Below, in pieces: positions 8,110 through 16,635 of a stretch of DNA of 64,000 bases. Location of the stretch: NCBI RefSeq assembly GCF_000020365.1, contig NC_012108.1, positions 1,550,001 to 1,614,000 of the forward strand. The letters are read 5' to 3'. Position numbers and translations under genes: made by a program. The first letter of the stretch is position 1, and each line of letters begins with the position of its first letter. The DNA comes from Desulforapulum autotrophicum HRM2 (GTDB lineage Bacteria > Desulfobacterota > Desulfobacteria > Desulfobacterales > Desulfobacteraceae). A model generated the notes under the pieces. The model did no database searches. It saw nothing but the letters and a program-made list of their open reading frames with translations, and was not told the DNA's origin.

Positions 8110-10236
8110 ATGAAATTGAGACTGATCATCCTGGTGCTTGCACTTCTTGCCTTTCTTTCGGCATCAACGGGGGGGTGGCTCTACTATTACTCGTTAAAGC
8201 AGAGTGTCTTCCACGACGCAGAAAATTATGCTGAAACAAGGCTTGAGCTTTTGAGGCGGCAGGTCAACCTTTTTCTGTCTGAGCACATTCGACCTGTTAA
8301 GGCCCTGGCAGGCCTCAAGGAATTGAGAATGGCACTTGAAATGAAAGATGACCATTCCATGGCCCTGCTCAACCCCATCCTGGATAACTTTGCCTTTTCC
8401 CTGGGCCTTGATACCTGCTACCTCATGGATCGTTACGGTAAAACCGTGGCCAGTTCCAACCGGAACCGGGCAGACAGTTTTGTGGGTCAGGATTTTTCGT
8501 TTCGTCCCTATTTCAAGGAGGCCGTTTTGGGCCGGCCTGCAACCTATCTTGCCCTTGGCGCAACCTCCAATAAACGGGGGGTGTACTACAGCCACCCCGT
8601 GTATGACCGGGCAAAAAAAAACATTCTTGGTGTGGCCGTCATTAAATCCTCGGTGGGGCCTGCCGAGTCAGAACTTTTTACAAAATCTGAGGATATCCTT
8701 CTTGTGACAAATCCAGACGGTATGGTTTTTATCTCGAACAGGGAGGACTTTTGTTTCAAATTCCTGTGGCCCCTTGATCCCAGAATTGTTCAGGGATTTA
8801 AAGAGACAAAGCAGTTTGGCAACGGTCCCTGGTTCTGGGCGGGTTTCCGGCCCGGGGAAAACGGCCACGTGTCAGACATCAATGGAGTGGATTATCTTTT
8901 TTCAGCCCTTGACCTTGACAGTTACCCGGGATGGAAGGTGATCCATCTCCGGGATTACAGGGAGATTGGGCGTCAACTTGCCGATCCCTTTTTAAGGGCG
9001 GTTGGACCTGCAGCCTTGATTGTTTCCATTCTCATCGGGATTTCAGTACTGATTTTGTACCGGATCGCACTCCAGGAGATACTGAGGCGAAAGCGGGTGG
9101 AAAGGGAGTTGCGCTTCAGTGAAGAACGTTACCGGGACATCTATCACAAGACCCCTGTCATGCTCCACTCCATCGACACCACGGGCAGGATCATCCGGGT
9201 CAGTGACTACTGGCTTGAAAAAATGGGCTACACCCGCAACGAGGTGATTGGCCGGGATCTTACGCGATTTTATACAAAGGAATCCCGGAGCCATGCCCTT
9301 GGGGTTGTCTTTCCTGAGTTTTTTAGGACCGGGGTGTGCAAGGACGTTCCCTATACCTATTTAAAGAAAAACGGCGGAAGGATTGACATCCTGCTCTCCT
9401 GCCATGGGGTCAGGGATGACAGCGATCGGGTGGTTCGTTCCCTTGCCGTAAGTGTGGATGTGACGGAAAAGAACGAGGTGCAAACAGCCCTTGAAGCGGC
9501 CACCCGTAAATTATCCACCTACTCCATGGACCTTGAACAGCAGGTTCAGAAGCGGACGGTTGAACTTGAAAAGGTCCAGGACAAACTTCGAAAACTCTCG
9601 GGAAGTATCATGGAGGCCCATGAGATTGAACGGGGCGCCCTTGCCCGGGAACTCCACGATCACCTGGGGCAGGTGCTGACAGCCCTTAAAATTGACGCCG
9701 TGTGGATCGAGCGCTTCCTCTCCCCAAGGGACCCGGATGCCGCTGTAAGGGCCGGTCGTATCTCTTCCCTGATTGACGACACCATCGGGGATGTCAGGAA
9801 AATGGCCTTTCGCTTGAGACCTGGCGTGCTCGATGATCTCGGGCTTGTGGAAGCCCTGGAATCCCTTACCGGGGATTTTGAAGAGCGTTCGGATATCACC
9901 TGTTTGTTCCAGGCTGCGGCCCTTCCGGACATTGATTCAACCCTTGCCACGGCCCTTTACAGGATTGCCCAGGAGGCCCTGACCAATGCCATTCGACATT
10001 CAAGGGCATCCATTGTGGCACTCACCCTTGCCATGGATCAAGGAAAACTTGTGCTGAAAATCAAGGACAATGGTGTGGGCTTTGCCTTTGACGACATTAA
10101 TGAAAATCAGGGATTCGGGCTTGCTGGCATGCAGGAGAGGGCCACCCTGGCCGGCGGCGTCCTTGAGATTGTATCAGGCCCGGAACAGGGTACAAGTGTG
10201 TGCTGCTTTGTTCAGGTCCACGGAGGAAGACCATGA
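8110..10236 (+). CDS. Membrane sensor histidine kinase, NarL/LuxR class (Cache-like sensor, PAS, HisKA_3)
   Basis: A 708-residue kinase. Membrane spans at about 5-27 and 296-318 enclose a periplasmic Cache-type sensor domain, followed by a PAS domain (about 340-455), a coiled linker and a HisKA_3 dimerisation domain with the phospho-acceptor His516 in ARELHDHLGQ. The ATPase domain has NAIRHS, DNGVGF and GFGLAGMQERA. This architecture signals to LuxR-type regulators, and such a regulator follows directly with an ATGA overlap, so the pair is translationally coupled. The Cache domain suggests a small organic ligand in the periplasm, but the ligand is not identifiable. Confidence 0.9.
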   Translation: MKLRLIILVLALLAFLSASTGGWLYYYSLKQSVFHDAENYAETRLELLRRQVNLFLSEHIRPVKALAGLKELRMALEMKDDHSMALLNPILDNFAFSLGLDTCYLMDRYGKTVASSNRNRADSFVGQDFSFRPYFKEAVLGRPATYLALGATSNKRGVYYSHPVYDRAKKNILGVAVIKSSVGPAESELFTKSEDILLVTNPDGMVFISNREDFCFKFLWPLDPRIVQGFKETKQFGNGPWFWAGFRPGENGHVSDINGVDYLFSALDLDSYPGWKVIHLRDYREIGRQLADPFLRAVGPAALIVSILIGISVLILYRIALQEILRRKRVERELRFSEERYRDIYHKTPVMLHSIDTTGRIIRVSDYWLEKMGYTRNEVIGRDLTRFYTKESRSHALGVVFPEFFRTGVCKDVPYTYLKKNGGRIDILLSCHGVRDDSDRVVRSLAVSVDVTEKNEVQTALEAATRKLSTYSMDLEQQVQKRTVELEKVQDKLRKLSGSIMEAHEIERGALARELHDHLGQVLTALKIDAVWIERFLSPRDPDAAVRAGRISSLIDDTIGDVRKMAFRLRPGVLDDLGLVEALESLTGDFEERSDITCLFQAAALPDIDSTLATALYRIAQEALTNAIRHSRASIVALTLAMDQGKLVLKIKDNGVGFAFDDINENQGFGLAGMQERATLAGGVLEIVSGPEQGTSVCCFVQVHGGRP

Positions 10237-10871
10237 TCAGGGTATTACTGGCTGATGATCATAAGATTGTAAGGGAGGGACTTCGACGGATCATTGAAGA
10301 GAGCGGTGAGATGGAGGTGGTGGCTGAGGCTGAAGACGGTACCGGTGCCATCAAGGGGGCCCTGGAGGCAAAACCAGACGTTGCCGTCATTGATATCTCC
10401 ATGCCAGGACTTGACGGTCTGGAGGTGACCGATATCCTCAAGCGAAATGCGCCTGACTTGCCCGTGTTGATCCTGACAATGCACGATGAAGATCAGTACG
10501 TCATCAAGGCCGTGGAAACCGGCGCCATGGGATATGTGACAAAACAGTCTGCCCCGGAGCAACTGGTGGATGCCATTAAAAAACTTCATTCAGGGGGGAG
10601 GTATCTTACTGAAAAGGCAAGCGAAGCCCTGGCCCTCCGGGTGGTCAGGGGAGATAAATTTCGTTCAGCTACGGATTCATTGTCCATGCGTGAACTCCAG
10701 GTGCTCCGAAAATTGGCCCTGGGTCATACCAACCATGAAATTGCGGCAAGTTACAACATCAGTGTCAAGACCGTTGACACCTATCGGGCAAGGGTTTTGA
10801 AAAAACTTAACCTCAGAAACAATGCAGATCTTTCCAGGTTTGCCATTAAAAACAGGATCGTTGAACTGTAG
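10233..10871 (+). CDS. LuxR/NarL-family response regulator
   Basis: A 212-residue DNA-binding regulator. The receiver domain starts MIRVLLADDHKIV and carries the phospho-acceptor Asp54 in AVIDISMPGLDG and the Lys in YVTKQSAP near 104. A GerE/LuxR helix-turn-helix covers about 145-205 (LSMRELQVLRKLALGHTNHE and NISVKTVDTYRARVLKKL). The ATG at 10233 overlaps the kinase stop codon and has GGAGGAAG upstream, so it is preferred over an in-frame GTG at 10200. It is the cognate partner of the preceding kinase; target genes are unknown. Confidence 0.93.
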   Translation: MIRVLLADDHKIVREGLRRIIEESGEMEVVAEAEDGTGAIKGALEAKPDVAVIDISMPGLDGLEVTDILKRNAPDLPVLILTMHDEDQYVIKAVETGAMGYVTKQSAPEQLVDAIKKLHSGGRYLTEKASEALALRVVRGDKFRSATDSLSMRELQVLRKLALGHTNHEIAASYNISVKTVDTYRARVLKKLNLRNNADLSRFAIKNRIVEL

Positions 10872-10998
10872 ATGCATAAAAAAACAATGTTTAGCTTTGT
10901 GTCTGATTAACGGGTGTGTTATGTTTTTTATTTAATTGGTAAATGGCCCGTTTTCTATTTTCTTGCAACACTTAATGAAAGGTATTTAGAAAATCAAC

Positions 10999-12729
10999 AT
11001 GGAAGAGACAAATTACACCTTTGAATTTGGCGATTATGGTGAGACCACGGGGGTTAGAATTCACACCAGCGGCTCCGATGTCCTTCAATACAAAAACATC
11101 AGCAAGGGAACAGCCTTTACCGAACAAGAGAGGCAAAAGCTCCATCTGTGCGGATACCTTCCCCCCCGGGTAAAGAGTCTCGAGGATCAGGTCATCTCAT
11201 CCCTTAAGGTGATTGACGAAAAAGAGAGTGACCTTGAACGATTCGTTTATATCCGAAGCCTTTATGACAGAAACGTCACCCTTGCCCATGCAGTCATTGC
11301 AAGCGATATCTCAAGATTTTTGAGCATCATCTACACGCCCACCGTGGGTCTGGCCTGTCAACACTATTCGTCCATGTTTAGGAGGGCCAATGGGATTCAC
11401 CTCTACCCGGGCAACATTGACCAGGCTGAGGAGATATTAAAACGTTACAGTGACCGGGACATACGGGTTGCAGTTGTCACTGACAACCAGGGCATCCTCG
11501 GTATCGGTGACCAGGGCGCAGGCGGAATTGCCATCTGCCTTGGCAAGCTGATGCTTTACACCCAGGGAGCAGGAATTGCACCCTGGCACTGTCTACCCAT
11601 CTCCCTTGATGTGGGGACAGACAACAAGGCGCTTCTGGATGATGTTACCTACCTTGGCTGGCGAAAGCCCCGTTTAAAGGGGGAAGATTACCTGGATTTT
11701 ATTAAGAAGTTTGCACGGGCGTTCAAGGCTGTTTTCCCAAAGGCCCTGTGCCAGTGGGAGGATTTTTCAAAGCAGAATGCCTTTACCATCCGGGACGTTT
11801 ACCTCAATGATCTCATTTCGTTCAACGATGATATCCAGGGCACAGGCGCTGTTGCCCTGGCGGGTATTCTTGCTGCCATGAAGATTAAAAAAGAGAAGCT
11901 CGTTGATCAGGTGTTCCTTATCAATGGCGCAGGTGCAGGTGGTATTGGCATTGCCGAACAGATCGAAACTGAGCTCATTGAAGAGGGGCTTGACGGGATC
12001 GAGGCAAGAAAACGGATTTTTACCATGGACAGCAAAGGGGTGGTCACCACGGATCGCACCCTTGAACCCTACAAGGAGAAGTTTGCAAAGAATCCACTCA
12101 GCCTTGCATGGCTTTCATCTCCCGGGGACAATACCCTTATCAACGTCATTAAAAATGAAAAGGTGACCGTTCTCATCGGCACTTCAGGCCAGCCCGGAAC
12201 CTTTACCCGGGAGGTGGTCCTGGCTGTGGCTGCCAATACAGACCAACCTGTTATTCTGCCCTTGAGTAATCCCACCACAAAGGCCGAAGCCCTGCCCCAG
12301 GATGTTTACGACTGGACAGATGGCAAGGCCCTTGTTGCCACGGGAAGCCCCTTTGCACCGGTAACCCATGGCGGTAAGCAGATTCGGGTCGGCCAGATGA
12401 ACAACGCATTTATCTTTCCTGGCGTGGGACTGGGAATTCTGGCTTCAGGTGCCCTGGAGGTGCTTCCCACCTTTTTTTCGGCTGCTGCCCATGCCGTTGC
12501 TGAGTCTGTTACAGAGGAGAACCTCAAGGATGGGATATTGTTTCCTCCCGTGGATGAGTTCAGAAAGGTTTCCCTTAAGGTGGCACGGTTTGTGGGTGCT
12601 GAATCGATCCGGGGAGGCGTTTCAAGTAATTGCGCTTACAGCAGGTATCAGCACAATAATGATCTGGAACGGTTGAATACGCTTATCGAAAAAATGTGCT
12701 GGAATCCCGAGTATCTTCCCATCATTTAA
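10999..12729 (+). CDS. maeA: NAD-dependent malic enzyme (malate dehydrogenase, oxaloacetate-decarboxylating)
   Basis: A 576-residue enzyme that converts malate to pyruvate and CO2 with NAD(P). Its length matches the large bacterial form (E. coli MaeA). The conserved YTPTVG is near residue 112, the substrate and NAD region VTDNQGILGIGDQGAGG near 158, and FNDDIQGTG near 275. A dinucleotide fold INGAGAGGIG lies near 310, and FPGVGLG near 475. It stands alone, with a clear terminator downstream. In a sulfate reducer it would link the C4 pool to pyruvate. NAD preference is inferred from family, not from residues. Confidence 0.92.
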   Translation: MEETNYTFEFGDYGETTGVRIHTSGSDVLQYKNISKGTAFTEQERQKLHLCGYLPPRVKSLEDQVISSLKVIDEKESDLERFVYIRSLYDRNVTLAHAVIASDISRFLSIIYTPTVGLACQHYSSMFRRANGIHLYPGNIDQAEEILKRYSDRDIRVAVVTDNQGILGIGDQGAGGIAICLGKLMLYTQGAGIAPWHCLPISLDVGTDNKALLDDVTYLGWRKPRLKGEDYLDFIKKFARAFKAVFPKALCQWEDFSKQNAFTIRDVYLNDLISFNDDIQGTGAVALAGILAAMKIKKEKLVDQVFLINGAGAGGIGIAEQIETELIEEGLDGIEARKRIFTMDSKGVVTTDRTLEPYKEKFAKNPLSLAWLSSPGDNTLINVIKNEKVTVLIGTSGQPGTFTREVVLAVAANTDQPVILPLSNPTTKAEALPQDVYDWTDGKALVATGSPFAPVTHGGKQIRVGQMNNAFIFPGVGLGILASGALEVLPTFFSAAAHAVAESVTEENLKDGILFPPVDEFRKVSLKVARFVGAESIRGGVSSNCAYSRYQHNNDLERLNTLIEKMCWNPEYLPII

Positions 12730-12747
12730 ATGAATTTTACATACCAG

Positions 12748-12784
12748 GGCTCCTTGCCGGATTTTTCCGGTAAGGGGCCTTTTC
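12748..12784 (+). terminator. Rho-independent terminator of the malic enzyme gene
   Basis: A 13-base stem (GGCTCCTTGCCGG pairing with CCGGTAAGGGGCC, two wobble-type pairs) has a six-base loop rich in T and is followed by a run of T. It sits 19 bases after the stop codon. Confidence 0.85.
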
Positions 12785-12830
12785 TATTTCGTGGGCACCG
12801 GCATCCGTACCCGGGCCCTGTGAAAAATTA

Positions 12831-12859
12831 TTGACTTTCCAACCTATTTTGTTTATTTC
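12831..12859 (+). promoter_or_regulatory. Possible sigma-70 promoter of the first pot operon
   Basis: TTGACT at 12831-12836 and TATTTC at 12854-12859 are separated by 17 bases, in the spacer after the malic enzyme terminator and about 35 bases before the potA start. GGGAGG precedes the start codon. Confidence 0.45.
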
Positions 12860-12894
12860 CCAGCTTCAGTTTTCATACGGGAGGTACCCCTGCC

Positions 12895-13977
12895 ATGTCG
12901 GTCGTGTCATTACAAAACATTTCCAAAACCTATGATACCCATACGGTATTAAATAATTTGTCCCTGGATGTTGTCAAAGGTGAATTTCTAACCCTTCTCG
13001 GCCCTTCCGGTTGTGGAAAGACAACGGTTTTACGGCTCATTGCAGGTCTTGAAACCTGTACCCGGGGTGAAATTTATATTGACGGGTGCGATCATACCCA
13101 TGTCCCGGCCTGTGACCGGGACGTCAACACCGTGTTCCAGAGCTATGCTCTTTTCCCCCATATGACGGTGTTTGACAATATCGCCTTTGGGTTGAAGCTT
13201 AAAAAAGTACCGTTCCTGGAAATCAAGACCCGGGTCGAGGAGACCCTGGCCCTTGTAAAACTTTCAGGGCTTGGCAACCGGCGGATTCAAAATCTTTCCG
13301 GCGGCCAGCAGCAACGGGTGGCCATCGCCCGTGCCATTGTCAACGAACCCCTGATCCTGCTCCTGGACGAACCCTTGAGCGCCCTTGATTATAAGCTTAG
13401 AAAGGAGATGCGCCTTGAATTGCGGCAGCTTCACAGAAAGCTTGGCATCACCTTTATCTTTGTCACCCATGACCAGGAAGAGGCCCTGATCCTTTCTGAC
13501 CGGGTGGTGGTGATGAACAACGGGGTTATTGAACAGCAGGGTCCGCCCAAGGATATTTATGAGGAGCCGGTGAACCGATTTGTTGCAGAATTTGTCGGTG
13601 AGAGCAATCTGTTTGATGCCCGGGTGGTCGCAGCCAGGGAGGAGACCATGGACATCGAGGTCCAGGGGATTGTAAAGACGGTCAGGAATAGAAAAAATCA
13701 TGGCAAGGATGATGGCATCATGGTCCTGCTCCGGCCTGAAGACATGATCGTTGAAAGGGGCGAAGCGATCTGCCCGGACGGCTTTTTTCCCGGCAGGGTT
13801 GAGGAGATGATCTACAAGGGAACCACCGTGGACCTGATCATTGTCCTTGATGGCGGCAAAAAGGTGTTTGTTCTCGAATTTTTCAACGAAGATGCCGAGA
13901 CCATCTTTTACGATGTGGGCGAAAAGGTCTTTGTGTCGTGGATCGACGGCTGGGAGGTAGTACTTGCCCATGAATGA
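12895..13977 (+). CDS. potA: Spermidine/putrescine ABC transporter ATP-binding protein (PotA)
   Basis: A 360-residue ATPase of the polyamine/opine/iron importer class. Walker A GPSGCGKT lies near residue 37, the signature LSGGQQQR near 135, Walker B LILLLDEP near 155, a switch His in FVTHDQEEA, and a C-terminal TOBE region (about 280-355). It energises the importer formed with the two permeases that follow. The gene overlaps the downstream potB start by eight bases. The second pot operon at the right end of the window has the same gene order and the same potA/potB overlap, so the two operons look like ancient paralogues. Confidence 0.92.
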   Translation: MSVVSLQNISKTYDTHTVLNNLSLDVVKGEFLTLLGPSGCGKTTVLRLIAGLETCTRGEIYIDGCDHTHVPACDRDVNTVFQSYALFPHMTVFDNIAFGLKLKKVPFLEIKTRVEETLALVKLSGLGNRRIQNLSGGQQQRVAIARAIVNEPLILLLDEPLSALDYKLRKEMRLELRQLHRKLGITFIFVTHDQEEALILSDRVVVMNNGVIEQQGPPKDIYEEPVNRFVAEFVGESNLFDARVVAAREETMDIEVQGIVKTVRNRKNHGKDDGIMVLLRPEDMIVERGEAICPDGFFPGRVEEMIYKGTTVDLIIVLDGGKKVFVLEFFNEDAETIFYDVGEKVFVSWIDGWEVVLAHE

Positions 13978-14824
13978 AACCAAGCGCTTTAAGCATACGG
14001 CCATCAGTGTCAATATGCTCTGGATCTTTTTCTTTGTGCTTGTCCCCAACCTCATGGTGGTTGCCATCAGCCTTGTGGAGAGGGACCCTGTCTCTTTTTT
14101 CCGGTGGGTGCCGACACTTTCCAACTACCGCAGCCTGTTTGACCCCATAACGGTCAAGGTCTTTGTCAATTCCGTTGAATACTCCACGGTCACCACAATT
14201 CTGACCCTTGCCGTTGGTTACCCATTTGCCTGGTTTCTCACCCGGGTCAGTGCACACAGGCGTTCGCTCCTGCTCATGATGGTGATGGTTCCCTTCTGGA
14301 CAAGTTCACTCATCAGGACCTACGCCCTTGTTATTCTCATGAAGGCCAATGGCGTGATCAACTCGATGCTGATCGCCCTTGGCATGGTAGAGGGACCGGT
14401 ATCGATTCTTTACACGGACGTTGCCGTTTATGTGGGGTTGGTGTATTCTCTGCTGCCGTTCATGATCCTGCCCCTTTATGCGGTCCTTGAAAAACTTGAC
14501 CACGGACTGATTGAAGCGGCCCACGATCTTGGTGCCAATAATTTTCAAACCTTCATGGGGGTGGTTCTGCCCCTCTCCATTCCCGGGGTTATGGCCGGAT
14601 GCATCATGGTGTTCCTTCCCTCCATGGGGCTTTTTTATATTCCCGATCTTCTGGGTGGTGCCAAATCCATGCTGGTTGGGAATTTCATCAAAAACCAGTT
14701 TTTGACAGCGGGCAACTGGCCCTTTGGGTCAGCGGCAAGCGTGTTTCTGATTGTTGCCATGATTTTCATGATCAGCATCTATCTGCTAATTATGAAACGT
14801 TTTAACCGTTCGGTAATATTATGA
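13970..14824 (+). CDS. potB: Polyamine ABC transporter permease (PotB)
   Basis: A 284-residue inner-membrane permease with six predicted spans. It has the binding-protein-dependent transport loop EAAHDLGANNFQTFMGVVLPLSIPGVMAG near residues 180-208, which contacts PotA. The ATG at 13970 lies inside the end of potA; the overlap indicates coupled translation. The 3' end overlaps potC by four bases (ATGA). The hydrophobic profile and the length fit PotB; specificity for a polyamine is inferred from the operon. Confidence 0.92.
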   Translation: MNETKRFKHTAISVNMLWIFFFVLVPNLMVVAISLVERDPVSFFRWVPTLSNYRSLFDPITVKVFVNSVEYSTVTTILTLAVGYPFAWFLTRVSAHRRSLLLMMVMVPFWTSSLIRTYALVILMKANGVINSMLIALGMVEGPVSILYTDVAVYVGLVYSLLPFMILPLYAVLEKLDHGLIEAAHDLGANNFQTFMGVVLPLSIPGVMAGCIMVFLPSMGLFYIPDLLGGAKSMLVGNFIKNQFLTAGNWPFGSAASVFLIVAMIFMISIYLLIMKRFNRSVIL

Positions 14825-15594
14825 AGCGTTTTATCGGGGTATCCTGGCTGACGGCTGTTTACGCCTTTCTCTATATCCCGCTTTTTACCCTCATGGTTTA
14901 TTCTTTCAACAGTGCAAAGTTCACAACCGTGTGGAAAGGGTTTACCCTTAAGTGGTATGTTAAACTCTTTGAAAACCAACAGCTTCTGGACGCTTTTTTC
15001 AATTCAATGACCGTGGCTGTGGTTTCAAGCATCATTGCAACAGCCATCGGCACCCTTGGGGCTTTTGCCGTGAACCGCTATCGGTTTGTGGGGCGTAAGG
15101 TTTTTTTCGGGTTGGTCCATTCAGTGATGATGAGCCCGGACATTGTCATGGGGATCTCCCTGCTTATGCTCTTTGTACTCATGGGGGTAGAGACCGGTTT
15201 TTTGACCCTGCTCCTGGCCCATGTCACCTTTTGTCTTCCCTTTGTCATTGTAACGGTCCATGCCCGCATCAGCGGGTTTGATCCCGCGGTGGTCGATGCG
15301 GCCCGGGACCTGGGTGCCGGGGAGTTTGAGACTTTTTTCAGGATCATTCTGCCCATGATCCTGCCTGCGGTACTGGCCGGCTGGCTGTTGAGCTTTACCC
15401 TTTCCCTGGATGATGTTATCATCAGTTTTTTTGTGACAGGGCCTGAATTTGAAATTCTTCCCCTGAAAATATACTCCATGGTGCGTCTGGGGGTAAAGCC
15501 GGAAGTCAACGCCCTTTGCTCCATTCTTTTTTTAATAACCCTGGCGGCCCTGGCTTTGGCCCATCTTCTGACAAAGGAGAGAGCGTTAAAATGA
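14821..15594 (+). CDS. potC: Polyamine ABC transporter permease (PotC)
   Basis: A 257-residue inner-membrane permease that pairs with PotB. It has the permease loop DAARDLGAGEFETFFRIILP near residue 160 and the PotC-typical LSLDDVIISFFVTGP near 198. It overlaps potB by four bases upstream and potD by four bases downstream, so translation of the four genes is coupled. Confidence 0.93.
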   Translation: MKRFIGVSWLTAVYAFLYIPLFTLMVYSFNSAKFTTVWKGFTLKWYVKLFENQQLLDAFFNSMTVAVVSSIIATAIGTLGAFAVNRYRFVGRKVFFGLVHSVMMSPDIVMGISLLMLFVLMGVETGFLTLLLAHVTFCLPFVIVTVHARISGFDPAVVDAARDLGAGEFETFFRIILPMILPAVLAGWLLSFTLSLDDVIISFFVTGPEFEILPLKIYSMVRLGVKPEVNALCSILFLITLAALALAHLLTKERALK

Positions 15595-16622
15595 AAAAAT
15601 GGATGGTTGTTGTACTGGCAGTTCTGGTGCCGGCCCTTGTGTCTGCTGCAAGGCCAAGCGTATATGTGTACAACTGGACGGAATATATGCCCGACGAGGT
15701 GATCTCGGCCTTTCAAAAGGAAACGGGTATCAAGGTGGTGTACTCCACCTATGAGAGTAACGAATCCATGTATGCCAGGGTTAAGCTGCTAAAGGGCAAG
15801 GGGTATGACCTGGTGTTTCCCTCCACCTATTTTGTCCACCGAATGAGAAAAGAAGGTCTGCTGGCCCCCATTGACCGGTCAAAGCTGACCCATTTCAACC
15901 ACCTTGACCCCCTTCTCCTGGACAAAGCCTATGATCCAGGCAATCTTTACAGCATTCCCTATGTGTGGGGATCAACGGCCATGGCCTTTAATCGTGACCA
16001 TGTGAATCCGGGGAACATGACCTCATGGAAGGATTTGTGGCGGCCGGAGTTTAAAAATCGTCTGGTGATGAACGATGACCTGAGGGAGGTGTTCGGCGTT
16101 GGACTTATTGTCAACGGTTTTTCCGTTAACGATACGGATCCTGCCCATATCAAGACGGCCTTTGAGTCGATTAAGACGCTCATGCCCAACATCCGGGTTT
16201 TTTCCGGGGATTCCCCCAAACAGCCGCTGTTAAACCTTGAGACCTATGCCGGCATGATCTGGAATGGGGAGGCATACATGGCATCCCAGGAGTTTCCCGC
16301 TATCCAGTATGTGTATCCAAAGGAGGGCGCCATCTTCTGGGTCGATTCCATGTGCATTCCCAAAGGTTCCAAAAACAAGGGTGAGGCCCATACATTTATG
16401 GATTTTATTCTCAAGCCTGAAATGGCAAAGCTTATCTGCGAATATGTGGGGTATGCTCCTGCCAATCGCACGGCAATGGGGCTCATGGACAAAGGACTCA
16501 CGAACAATCCCATGATCTTTCCTGACCCTGCAATTGTGGAAAAAGGTGAATTTCAGACAGATGTGGGTGACGCCATTCTTATTTATGAGCGCTATTGGGA
16601 GCAACTGAAAACAGAACTTTAA
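15591..16622 (+). CDS. potD: Spermidine/putrescine-binding periplasmic protein (PotD)
   Basis: A 343-residue exported binding protein. The signal peptide ends near VSAA (residue 18) and the mature protein starts with the family-typical YVYNWTEYMPDEVI. Later family landmarks include PYVWGSTA, IWNGEAYMA and FWVDSMCIPKGSKN. It captures the polyamine (or a related cation) for PotABC. The ATG at 15591 overlaps the potC stop and has AAAGGAGAG upstream. Unlike most such operons the binding protein is last. Confidence 0.92.
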   Translation: MKKWMVVVLAVLVPALVSAARPSVYVYNWTEYMPDEVISAFQKETGIKVVYSTYESNESMYARVKLLKGKGYDLVFPSTYFVHRMRKEGLLAPIDRSKLTHFNHLDPLLLDKAYDPGNLYSIPYVWGSTAMAFNRDHVNPGNMTSWKDLWRPEFKNRLVMNDDLREVFGVGLIVNGFSVNDTDPAHIKTAFESIKTLMPNIRVFSGDSPKQPLLNLETYAGMIWNGEAYMASQEFPAIQYVYPKEGAIFWVDSMCIPKGSKNKGEAHTFMDFILKPEMAKLICEYVGYAPANRTAMGLMDKGLTNNPMIFPDPAIVEKGEFQTDVGDAILIYERYWEQLKTEL

Positions 16623-16635
16623 GGGTGGACGACAT

